Shown here: piece by piece, positions 16,102 to 23,721 of the stretch
Layout of the letters: every line of letters starts with the position of its first letter
Position numbering within the stretch: the stretch's first letter is position 1
Source of the DNA: Stenotrophomonas maltophilia
Lineage (GTDB): Bacteria > Pseudomonadota > Gammaproteobacteria > Xanthomonadales > Xanthomonadaceae
Direction of reading: 5' to 3'
NCBI RefSeq assembly: GCF_023518235.1
Contig: NZ_CP090423.1
Location: forward strand, 1,984,001-2,048,000
DNA length: 64,000 bases
Translations under genes and position numbers: made by a program
Notes under the pieces: generated by a model
Seen by the model: only the letters and a program-made list of their open reading frames with translations
Told to the model about the DNA's origin: nothing
The model's database searches: none

Positions 16102-17262
16102 TCAGCGCTGTGGCCAGTGCCAGGCCGGGGCATCCAGCAGACCCTGGCAACTCAGCAGGGTGCGGCCCTGTTGCTTGTGCAGGTGCAGCGAATGACACCC
16201 CGGCGCCTGTTCCAGTGCCGCGATCAGGCGGCTGGCGTGTGACACCACCCACACCTGGCTGCGTGCGCTGGCCGCAATGATCAGCCGTGCCAGCGCTGGC
16301 AGCAGGTCCGGATGCAGGCTGCTCTCCGGTTCGTTGAGCACCAGCAGCGGTGGCGGGCGCGGGGTATGCAGGGCCGCGGCCAGCAGCAGGAAGCGCAGCG
16401 TGCCGTCGGAAAGCTCGGCCATCGACAAGGGCCGCAGCAGGCCGGGCTGGTGGAAGCGCAGGGCCAGGCGCCCGTCCAGTGCCTCGAACCCGACCGTCGC
16501 CCCCGGGAACGCATCGTCCACGCTGCGCGCCAATGCGACCGGATCGCCGATCTCGACAATGGTCACCCACGCCGCAGCCAGATCGCGCCCATCGTGATGC
16601 AGCACCGGCGTGCGCGTGGCCATCGCCGGCTGGCGTGCAGGCGCATCGGCGTCGCTGCGGAAATGGTCGTAGAAGCGCCATCGGCGGATGTAGTCGCGCA
16701 GGGCCAGGGTCTCGGGCATGCGCTGCGGGTCAGCCACCTGGGTGAACAGGCTGTCGAACACCGACAGGCGGTCATCGACCCGTTCCCAGCCCTGCGCATG
16801 GCGCCGTCGCACAGTCGCCCCGCGGCGATCAACCAGCAGGTTGGCGCTGCGCAGGAACGGCCCGGCCCAGATCGCTTCGGCCTTGATCTGCGGATCCAGC
16901 GCGAACGCCGAACGGCTGGGTGGCGGATAGCCGAAGTCGATGGCATAGCCGAATTCGTCGGTGGCAAAGCCCAGCTTCAACCCCACTGCGGCCTGGCGTG
17001 GGCCGCCCTGCAGCGGGATCTCGCCCGCGCCGACGCGACGGTCGATCGTTTCCGGTCCGGCCCACAGTGCCGAGCCCAGACCCCCTTCGCGGGCCAGCAC
17101 GGCAGCCACCCCGCCCTGCGCGGTTTCCGCCAGCAGGCGCAGTGCGCGATACAGGTTGGATTTGCCGCTGCCGTTCTCACCGGTGATCACGTTCAACGGG
17201 CGCAGGGGCAGCACCAGGCCGTACAGCGAACGGTAATGGGCGATGGCCAGGGTCTGCAGCAT
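16102..17262 (-). CDS. AAA family ATPase (OLD/SMC-like, no TOPRIM)
   Basis: This 386-residue protein opens with a RecF/OLD-type fold: MLQTLAIAHYRSLYGL and Walker A TGENGSGKSN at residues 27-36. After a long insert come the signature MAELSDGTLRFLLLAAALH, a Walker B-like LLVLNEPESSLHPDLLPALA with Asn where Asp is usual, and a switch histidine in VVSHASRLIAAL. No nuclease (TOPRIM) domain follows, unlike OLD nucleases. Such stand-alone ATPases are common and mostly uncharacterised; some act with partners in defence or repair. No partner gene is adjacent here, so the role remains open. Confidence 0.88.
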   Translation of the reverse strand: MLQTLAIAHYRSLYGLVLPLRPLNVITGENGSGKSNLYRALRLLAETAQGGVAAVLAREGGLGSALWAGPETIDRRVGAGEIPLQGGPRQAAVGLKLGFATDEFGYAIDFGYPPPSRSAFALDPQIKAEAIWAGPFLRSANLLVDRRGATVRRRHAQGWERVDDRLSVFDSLFTQVADPQRMPETLALRDYIRRWRFYDHFRSDADAPARQPAMATRTPVLHHDGRDLAAAWVTIVEIGDPVALARSVDDAFPGATVGFEALDGRLALRFHQPGLLRPLSMAELSDGTLRFLLLAAALHTPRPPPLLVLNEPESSLHPDLLPALARLIIAASARSQVWVVSHASRLIAALEQAPGCHSLHLHKQQGRTLLSCQGLLDAPAWHWPQR

Positions 17263-17344
17263 GGGCGAGTCCGGGGAACAGGAACGCCATACTCGCGCGG
17301 TGCAATCGCACAGGCCGCGACACAGCGTTAGCCCATCGGTAAAA

Positions 17345-17372
17345 GCATCCACGCCGGGCGTGGAACTACCGG
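17345..17372 (-). repeat. SMAG palindrome (GTAG-TTCCACGC subtype, inverted)
   Basis: The hairpin catccacgc / gcgtgga followed by actacc lies between the AAA gene promoter and the end of the GAF-GGDEF gene. Confidence 0.7.
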
Positions 17373-17378
17373 GGGGGC

Positions 17379-18449
17379 TCAGTCGGCCCGTTCCACCCGG
17401 TTGCGGCCGTTGCCCTTGGCCCGGTACAGCGCCTTGTCGGCGCGCGCCAGCGTTTCGTCCACGTTCTCGCCCGCGCGGTGCTGGGCCACGCCGATGCTGA
17501 TCGTGACAGGGAAACCCAGCGGCAGGTCGGCCACCGCCAGGCGCAGGAACTCGCATTGCAGTTCGGCCGTGCGCAGGTCGGTACCGGGCATCACCGCCAC
17601 GAACTCCTCGCCGCCGTAGCGTGCGGCCATGCCGCGGCCGGCGAAGTGCGAGCGCAGCAGCACGCCCAGTTCGGCCAGCACCCGGTCACCGGTGGCATGG
17701 CCCTGGAAATCGTTGATGTGCTTGAAATGGTCGATGTCCAGCAGCGCCACGCAGGCCAACCCCGGCTGCCCTTCGGTCACGGCCACCGCCTGGTCCAGCG
17801 CCGCCGCCATCGCGCGACGGTTGGGCAGCCCGGTCAGTGCATCGGTACGGCTCTGCTCGGTGAGGTCGGCGTTCTGCGCCAGCAGCACGTCCTGGTATTC
17901 GGACAGCAGGCGTTCGTAGTCGTCACGCTCGAGCATGTGCTTCTGGATGTCGAGCGCGAAGCGGCGCAGCTCCATCACCAGCATCACCTGCCGCGACAGC
18001 GCGGCCAGTGCCTCGGCCTTGTCGTGGGCCAGGTGCTGCGGCTGTGCATCGAACACGCACAGCGTGCCAAGCGGCAGGCCATCGGAGCTGATCAACGGTG
18101 CGCCGGCGTAGAAGCGGATATGCGGGTCGCCGGCCACCACCGGGTTGTCGTGGAAACGGATGTCCTGCAGGGCGTCCTCGACCACCATGATTTCCTGCGG
18201 CTGCAGGATGGCGTGGCCGCACATCGATTCGCTGCGCAGGTTCTCGGCCGCGTCGATGCCCTGGATCGACTTGAACCATTGCCGTTCAACATCGATCAGG
18301 GTGACCGCCGCCATCGAGGTGCCGCAGACTGCCTTGGCGATCACCACCAGGTCATCGAAGGATTTCTCACGCTCCGAATCGAGGATCCGGTAGCGGTACA
18401 GCGCCTCGAGGCGGAGGGCTTCGTTGGCGGGCTTGTCGGGCTTGATCAT
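17379..18449 (-). CDS. GAF-GGDEF diguanylate cyclase
   Basis: This 356-residue cytoplasmic protein has an N-terminal GAF domain (about residues 20-165: ESMCGHAILQPQEIMVVEDA, then IRFYAGAPLISSDGLPLGT). A linker helix is followed by a GGDEF domain from DALTGLPNRRAMAAALD to the end. The active site is the intact YGGEEF, with substrate residues in DIDHFKHINDFQGHATGD. There is no RxxD inhibitory site five residues before GGEEF; the segment reads GRGMAARY. Product feedback inhibition is therefore probably absent. It should make cyclic di-GMP in response to a small-molecule or redox signal at the GAF domain. It is the last gene of a leftward block of GGDEF genes and rluF. Confidence 0.93.
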   Translation of the reverse strand: MIKPDKPANEALRLEALYRYRILDSEREKSFDDLVVIAKAVCGTSMAAVTLIDVERQWFKSIQGIDAAENLRSESMCGHAILQPQEIMVVEDALQDIRFHDNPVVAGDPHIRFYAGAPLISSDGLPLGTLCVFDAQPQHLAHDKAEALAALSRQVMLVMELRRFALDIQKHMLERDDYERLLSEYQDVLLAQNADLTEQSRTDALTGLPNRRAMAAALDQAVAVTEGQPGLACVALLDIDHFKHINDFQGHATGDRVLAELGVLLRSHFAGRGMAARYGGEEFVAVMPGTDLRTAELQCEFLRLAVADLPLGFPVTISIGVAQHRAGENVDETLARADKALYRAKGNGRNRVERAD

Positions 18450-18517
18450 GCAGCGTCATGTTCCGGCAGGTCACTGCGAAGTCTAGCGGATGCCGGGCTG
18501 CAATCCGCACATCGAGG

Positions 18518-18543
18518 GGTGCCGGCCAGCGGCCGGCACTACC
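18518..18543 (-). repeat. SMAG-like palindrome (GTAGTGCCGGCC subtype, inverted)
   Basis: The hairpin gtgccggcc / ggccggcac followed by tacc overlaps the last bases of rluF (stop at 18539). It could form the 3' end of the rluF transcript. Confidence 0.7.
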
Positions 18544-19261
18544 AGTCCAGCTGCTTCGGCAGCAGGCCCTGCAGTTCCTGCTCGGTCAGGTTGCGCCACT
18601 GGCCCGGCTTCAGCGCGCCAATCTTGATGTTGTCGATGCGCACGCGGCGCAGCTGGGTCACCCGATAGCCGAACTCGGCGGCCATCAGGCGGATCTGCCG
18701 GTTCAGGCCTTGCTGCAGGGTAATGCGGAAACCGAACTTGGCGATGCGCGAGGTCTTGCACGGCAGCGTCATCTGGTCGTGGATGCGAACCCCACGGGCC
18801 ATGCCGCGCAGGAACTCATCGGTGACCGGCTTGTTGACCGCCACCAGGTACTCCTTCTGGTGACCGTTCTCGGCACGCAGGATCTGGTTGACGATGTCGC
18901 CGTTGCTGGTCATCAGGATCAGCCCTTCCGACTCCTTGTCGAGGCGGCCGATCGGGAAGATGCGCTGCTCGTGGCCGACGAAGTCGACGATGTTGCCCTT
19001 GACCGACGTCTCGGTCGTGCAGGTGACGCCGACCGGCTTGTTCAGCGCGATGTAGACGTGGCGGCGGGCGCCGGGCTTGCGGGCCACGCGCGCGCGCAGC
19101 GGCTGGCCGTCGACCAGCACCTGGTCTTCCTCGCCCACCACCGCGCCGGTGCCGGCCGGATGGCCGTTGACGGTGACCCGGCGGGCGGCGATCAGGCGAT
19201 CGGCCTCGCGACGGGAGCAGAAGCCGGTATCGGCGATATGTTTGTTGAGTCGGGTGGTCAT
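18539..19261 (-). CDS. rluF: 23S rRNA pseudouridine(2604) synthase RluF
   Basis: This 240-residue RNA-modifying enzyme has an N-terminal S4 domain (residues 1-60, TRLNKHIADTGFCSRREAD). The RsuA/RluF-type synthase domain contains the catalytic motif FPIGRLDKESEGLILMTSNG, where the Asp of GRLD is the nucleophile. FRITLQQGLNRQIRLMAAEF is characteristic, and overall agreement with E. coli RluF is strong (IVDFV, ILRAENGHQKEYLV). It isomerises a uridine near the peptidyl transferase centre. The ATG of MTTRLNKH is used; the longer ORF overlaps the upstream GGDEF gene. It starts 34 bases after that gene, so the two may be co-transcribed. Confidence 0.93.
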   Translation of the reverse strand: MTTRLNKHIADTGFCSRREADRLIAARRVTVNGHPAGTGAVVGEEDQVLVDGQPLRARVARKPGARRHVYIALNKPVGVTCTTETSVKGNIVDFVGHEQRIFPIGRLDKESEGLILMTSNGDIVNQILRAENGHQKEYLVAVNKPVTDEFLRGMARGVRIHDQMTLPCKTSRIAKFGFRITLQQGLNRQIRLMAAEFGYRVTQLRRVRIDNIKIGALKPGQWRNLTEQELQGLLPKQLDW

Positions 19262-19295
19262 CGCACCATTATCCGGTATCGCCGCCCGGCGCGCC

Positions 19296-20960
19296 TCATG
19301 CCAGTGCAGGTGGATCGAGCGTTTCACCGTCGAACACGCGGTTGCGGCCGCCGCGCTTGGCCGCATACATGGCATGGTCGGCCCGGCGCAGCAGCGCCGC
19401 CAGATCGTCCTCGCCCGGCCGCCACTGTGCCAGGCCGATGCTGGCGGTCACCTCCAGGCCCGGCACCTGCAGCGCCTGCCCCGCCTCGGTGATGCGCTGG
19501 CGCAGCCGCTCCAGGCGCGCCGACGCGGCCTCGCGCGGCATGCCCGGCATCAGCAGCAGGAACTCCTCGCCGCCCATCCGCACCACCTGGTCCTGGCTGC
19601 GCACCGCCGCACGCAGCGCACGCGCCACCGCCACCAGCACCTGATCGCCCACCGCATGGCCATGGCGATCGTTGATGTCCTTGAACAGGTCGATGTCGAG
19701 GAAACCGATCACCAGCGGCCCACGCTCGCGGTCCACCCGTTCCAGCTGGCGGGCCAGCTGCTGCAGGCCGGCGCGACGGTTGGGCAGCCCGGTCAGGCCA
19801 TCGGTCTCGGCCAGCTGGCGCAGTTCATCGCGTTGCTGGCGCAGCCGCCCCAGCCGCTGGTTCAACGCGTAGGCGGACATCATCAGCAGCCAGGTCACGG
19901 CCAGCTGCAGCGCCTCCACCCGGTACTCCAGCAGCCACTCCGCACGGCAGGCATCGGCGACGATCAGCACCAGCATCGGCGCCAGCGCCGCCAGCCCGGC
20001 CTGCGCCCAGCGGTCACCGCGCCAGCGCGCCCACACGCCCACGGCCAGCGCCAGGCCGCAGCCCAGCAGGTAGGACGCCTGCAGGCCGCGCGCCACCCAG
20101 GCCAGGCCATCGCGTTGCAGCCACGGCACCAGCACCGCCACGCCCAGCAGCCCCCACAACGCCAGCAACTGGGCCGGGCGCGAGCGCGGCAGCAGACGAT
20201 CACCGCCATTGAGCCGCCACAGCGCAGGCAACACCAGCGCCTGGGTCGCTGCGGTCAGCGCCAGCAGCCACCAGGCGCCCTGTTCGCCCACCGGCAGCCA
20301 CGGTTCCGGATAGCCGCTCAGGCCCCCCAGGATGGACTGCCACAGCACCATCACGGCGGTGCCGGCGATGTAGACCAGGAAACTGCGATCACGCGTGGTG
20401 AGGAACGCCATCAACGCCGACAGCGCCAGCGCGATCGCCACTGCGATGCAGGCCGCGCGCACCAGCAGCCGGGCGGTGTCGTTCTGCTGCACCGGGCTGG
20501 GCGCGCCCAGCCGCAGCGTCGGCACCCAGCGCGCCTTCAGTGGTGTCTGCCAGGAAACCAGGAACGGTTCATGGCTGCCGGCCACGGGCACCGCGACCAG
20601 GCCGATGCCCGCGCGGAAGCGCGAATCGCGGGTGCGCGCGTCGTGCATGTTGCCGCAGATCTCGCGATCACCGTGCTGCACGCGCACTTCGCCGGCAAAC
20701 ACGTTGAACACATCCAGCGCCTGCGGCTGGCCCGACCAGCCCCCCGGTGGTGCCGCGACCTGCACCTGCTGGCGCGGACCGTCCAGCATCTGCGGCGTGC
20801 AGGCCCGGTGCGGCGTGGGTTCGTCGGTGGCGCTGCCCACCAGCAGGTAATCGTGTCCGGCCGCTGCCGGAGCCGCCTGCAGCGGCCAGGACATCGCCCA
20901 CCACAGCAGCAGCACGATCCGCACCCCACCTGTTCGGTACCGCCACTGCCTGCCGCCCAC
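19296..20960 (-). CDS. Membrane diguanylate cyclase with 7TMR-DISM-like sensor
   Basis: This 554-residue protein has a signal-like N-terminal helix, a periplasmic domain of about 130 residues (cysteines in HRACTPQM and REICGNMHD), seven or so membrane helices (residues about 165-370) and a cytoplasmic GGDEF domain. The active site is RMGGEEF. A complete I-site RSQD lies five residues before it, so product inhibition is expected. DIDLFKDINDRHGHAVGD and YAAKRGGRNRV complete the domain. The layout resembles 7TMR-DISM receptors linked to GGDEF output. The periplasmic ligand is unknown. Confidence 0.9.
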   Translation of the reverse strand: MGGRQWRYRTGGVRIVLLLWWAMSWPLQAAPAAAGHDYLLVGSATDEPTPHRACTPQMLDGPRQQVQVAAPPGGWSGQPQALDVFNVFAGEVRVQHGDREICGNMHDARTRDSRFRAGIGLVAVPVAGSHEPFLVSWQTPLKARWVPTLRLGAPSPVQQNDTARLLVRAACIAVAIALALSALMAFLTTRDRSFLVYIAGTAVMVLWQSILGGLSGYPEPWLPVGEQGAWWLLALTAATQALVLPALWRLNGGDRLLPRSRPAQLLALWGLLGVAVLVPWLQRDGLAWVARGLQASYLLGCGLALAVGVWARWRGDRWAQAGLAALAPMLVLIVADACRAEWLLEYRVEALQLAVTWLLMMSAYALNQRLGRLRQQRDELRQLAETDGLTGLPNRRAGLQQLARQLERVDRERGPLVIGFLDIDLFKDINDRHGHAVGDQVLVAVARALRAAVRSQDQVVRMGGEEFLLLMPGMPREAASARLERLRQRITEAGQALQVPGLEVTASIGLAQWRPGEDDLAALLRRADHAMYAAKRGGRNRVFDGETLDPPALA

Positions 20961-21068
20961 GCCACGTCCTGTTCCTGCCTACGACCGCGCCCACTGCACG
21001 TCGCCCCTGGCCGGCATTATCGCAGCCCCCGCAACGTCGCATGTGTAGACCAAAGTCGCTGCGGGCCT

Positions 21069-23492
21069 TCAGCCGGCGGCCGGCGGTCCTTTCACTGCGA
21101 CCAGCCGCGCCGGCCGCAGCTCGGACAGCGTCATCCGTTCCAGCGGCTGCGGCCGTTCGATCGCATAGCCCTGCAGCCCCTGCACGCCCAGCCGGGTCAA
21201 GGCGGCGGCGACCTCGGCCGTCTCCACCCACTCGGCCACCACCTCCATCTGCAGTTCGCGCCCCAGTTCGCTGATCGCACGTACGGTAGCGTGGCTGACC
21301 GGATCGGTATCCATGTCACGCACGAACGCACCGTCGATCTTCAGGATGTCCGCCGGCAGCTGGCGCAGATACCCGAACGAGGACAGGCCGGAGCCGAAAT
21401 CGTCCAGCGCCATCCGGCAGCCGCGCGCCTTCACCGCATCGATGAAGGCGCGTGCCTGGCTCAGGTTGCTGATCGCGGCCGTCTCGGTGATCTCGAAGCA
21501 CAGCTTGGACGCCAGCGCCCGGTTGCGTTCCAGCAGATCGCAGACGAAGGCCAGGAACCCCGGCTCTGCGATCGACTGTGCCGATACGTTCACATTGCAC
21601 AGCCCCAGCTGCCGGACATGCGCCGGGCAGACCTGCAGGTGCCGGAACAGCAGGCCGAGCACGTGCCGGTCCAGTGCCACGGCCATGCCGTAGCGCTCCA
21701 CCGCCGGCATGAACTGGCCCGGCAGGTGCAGGCTGCCATCGCTGCCACGCATGCGCACCAGCACTTCGTAGTGCAGGTACTGCGGATCGCCGACACGGGC
21801 GATGCGCTGGGCGTACAGCACCATGCGGTTCTCGGCCATCGCCACGCTGACGCCCTGCAGCCGTTCGGCTTCGCGGCGCCGTTCCTCCAGCGCCATGCGG
21901 TTTTCGTTGAAGCAATGCACGCGATTGCGCCCGGCCTGCTTGGCCGCGTAGCAGGCACTGTCGGCGGCGCTCATCAGCCAGTTCACGTCCGGCGCCTCGG
22001 CGTTGACCTCGACCACGCCGATGCTGCAGCTCGGCTGCGGGCTGCCCTCCCGCATCGGGAAGCTGGCCTGGCCCAGGTTGCGGATCACCCGCTGCAGTAC
22101 GCGCTTGGCCTCGTCCTGCCCGGCATGGGCGAGGAACACCGCGAATTCGTCGGCGCCCAGGCGGCCCACCCAGTCGCCGTCGCGCACCGCCGCCAGCAGA
22201 TAGTCGGCGAAGCTGCGCAGCATCTGGTCGCCGGCAGCATGGCCGAAACTATCGTTGACCAGCTTGAAATGGTCCAGGTTGATGTAGCACAGCGCGTGCG
22301 TGCCGCCCTCGCTGCGCACCTGCAGCAGCGCCCGCTCCAGCAGCCGCTCGATCTCGCGGCGGTTGATCAGGCCAGTCAGCGGATCGTGGCTGGCATGGTG
22401 CTCGATCTCGCGTGCCAGGGCATGATTCTGGCTGACGTCCTCGATGATCGCGAACACCGACAAGCCGCCATCGGCGCTGCGTACACCGGTGCCACTCCAG
22501 CGCCCCCAGACCAGGCTGCCATCGCGGCGCCGGAAACGCAGCTCACTTGGCCGCAGCTGCCTGTCCCAATCGATCCGCCCCACACCATCGATGACCAGTT
22601 CCCCGTCCATCAACAGGTCGCCCCGGGACAACTGCATCAGCGCATCGCGACGATGGTCGAGGATGTCGGCCATCGCCTGGTTGGCCTCAAGCACCTTGCC
22701 GTCGGTGTCGAGCTTGAGCATGCCGACATTGGCCTGGTAGAAGGCCGCGCGGAACCGGCTTTCATGCTCGGTCAGGTCCTTGCCGACGCGCCGCGCCAGT
22801 GCGACCGCCATCAAGCTGATCGCCAGCACCGACAATCCACCGACCACCAGCGTGGCGATGCGCACCATCGTGGCCATGCGCAGCAACGCCTGCGAAAACG
22901 CCTGGGCCTGGATCTGCAGGCGGCGGTCAAGATCGCGCAGCTGCTGCAGATGAAGGTCACGGGCGGCAGTGGGCAGCGCGCCCTGCGGGTGCCGCCGCTG
23001 CAACGTATCGATCAGCCCCTGCACCGCTCTGAGGTCATCATCGGTATTGCGCCACAGCGTGGTGGCTTCGCGGAAGGCGCCGATGTCGCGCGCATAGCGG
23101 AACGAGAACACCAGGCGCGGAATATCCGCCGGCGCGTTGCCGCCCTGCAGGAAGCCCTGCCTGGCCTTGCCGACATCCGGCTCGGCCTGTTCGAGCGCAA
23201 GCCGCGCCTGCAGATCGCCCAACGGCACCCGCAGAGCCTGGCGCGCATCGTCCAGATCGCGGGCATCGGCACGGGCCAGGTAACGGCTGAGCGCGGCGGT
23301 CGCATCCTGCTGCCCCCGCGACCAGTAGCCCTGGCCGGCGATCCAGGCAGTGGACGCCGCCTGCAACTCCTGGATCAACGCGGACAGTGCCACCAATCCG
23401 ATCGCCATGCCCGTCAGCAACGCAAATCGCAGTCCCAGGCCACGGGTCATCGGAACCCGTCGGCGCTGCTGGTCCGTGCCACTCCTACCCAT
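21069..23492 (-). CDS. Membrane-bound PAS-GGDEF-EAL protein (cyclic di-GMP turnover)
   Basis: This 807-residue protein has two membrane helices (about residues 20-40 and 210-232) around a helical periplasmic sensor, then a PAS domain, GGDEF and EAL. The GGDEF site is changed to RLGADEF, while the I-site RDGD is retained. This suggests a GTP- or c-di-GMP-binding regulatory domain rather than an active cyclase. The EAL motif reads YEVLVRM, but the other catalytic residues are present: NVNVSAQS, EITETAAI, LDDFGSGLSS, LKIDGAF, AEWVET and GLQGYAIERPQP. Net phosphodiesterase activity is therefore likely. It is the first gene of the leftward GGDEF block. Confidence 0.92.
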   Translation of the reverse strand: MGRSGTDQQRRRVPMTRGLGLRFALLTGMAIGLVALSALIQELQAASTAWIAGQGYWSRGQQDATAALSRYLARADARDLDDARQALRVPLGDLQARLALEQAEPDVGKARQGFLQGGNAPADIPRLVFSFRYARDIGAFREATTLWRNTDDDLRAVQGLIDTLQRRHPQGALPTAARDLHLQQLRDLDRRLQIQAQAFSQALLRMATMVRIATLVVGGLSVLAISLMAVALARRVGKDLTEHESRFRAAFYQANVGMLKLDTDGKVLEANQAMADILDHRRDALMQLSRGDLLMDGELVIDGVGRIDWDRQLRPSELRFRRRDGSLVWGRWSGTGVRSADGGLSVFAIIEDVSQNHALAREIEHHASHDPLTGLINRREIERLLERALLQVRSEGGTHALCYINLDHFKLVNDSFGHAAGDQMLRSFADYLLAAVRDGDWVGRLGADEFAVFLAHAGQDEAKRVLQRVIRNLGQASFPMREGSPQPSCSIGVVEVNAEAPDVNWLMSAADSACYAAKQAGRNRVHCFNENRMALEERRREAERLQGVSVAMAENRMVLYAQRIARVGDPQYLHYEVLVRMRGSDGSLHLPGQFMPAVERYGMAVALDRHVLGLLFRHLQVCPAHVRQLGLCNVNVSAQSIAEPGFLAFVCDLLERNRALASKLCFEITETAAISNLSQARAFIDAVKARGCRMALDDFGSGLSSFGYLRQLPADILKIDGAFVRDMDTDPVSHATVRAISELGRELQMEVVAEWVETAEVAAALTRLGVQGLQGYAIERPQPLERMTLSELRPARLVAVKGPPAAG

Positions 23493-23573
23493 CCCGGATC
23501 CCCCCGAATGTGCTGCGGTGACAACCTCCCTTGGAACCGGTCCAGCCTATGACCGGCAATGTGTGGGCCATGC

Positions 23574-23660
23574 GAAAAAGGGGACGGAGGGGATCAAGTC
23601 GTTTTCGGCATAAGCGTCCAGCCGGCCAATTGCGACTTAATCCCCTCCGTCCCCTTTTTC
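23574..23660. repeat. Long perfect-arm inverted repeat
   Basis: A 21-base arm beginning gaaaaaggggacggagggga (23574-23594) is exactly complemented by the arm at 23640-23660. Outer ggcca/tgggcc and inner agtcg/cgact bases also pair partly. The loop is about 45 bases. It lies between the PAS-GGDEF-EAL promoter and the 3' end of the DEAD-box gene and probably forms a very stable RNA hairpin. Confidence 0.8.
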
Positions 23661-23721
23661 GTGGGCCACAACGGGCAACGCCAGCCCGGAGGCTGGCGTT
23701 GTTCACTACGTCGGGTGAGGC

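Noticed and set aside
16102..17262. Two-gene defence system around the AAA ATPase
   Set aside because: The neighbours are a metabolite exporter and a diguanylate cyclase, separated by SMAG elements. There is no nuclease, toxin or methylase partner.
19077..23552. A 1491-codon open frame on the plus strand
   Set aside because: It runs antisense through rluF and two GGDEF genes whose domains are complete. The translation is rich in His, Gln, Arg and Ala without any domain, as expected from the complement of GC-rich codons.
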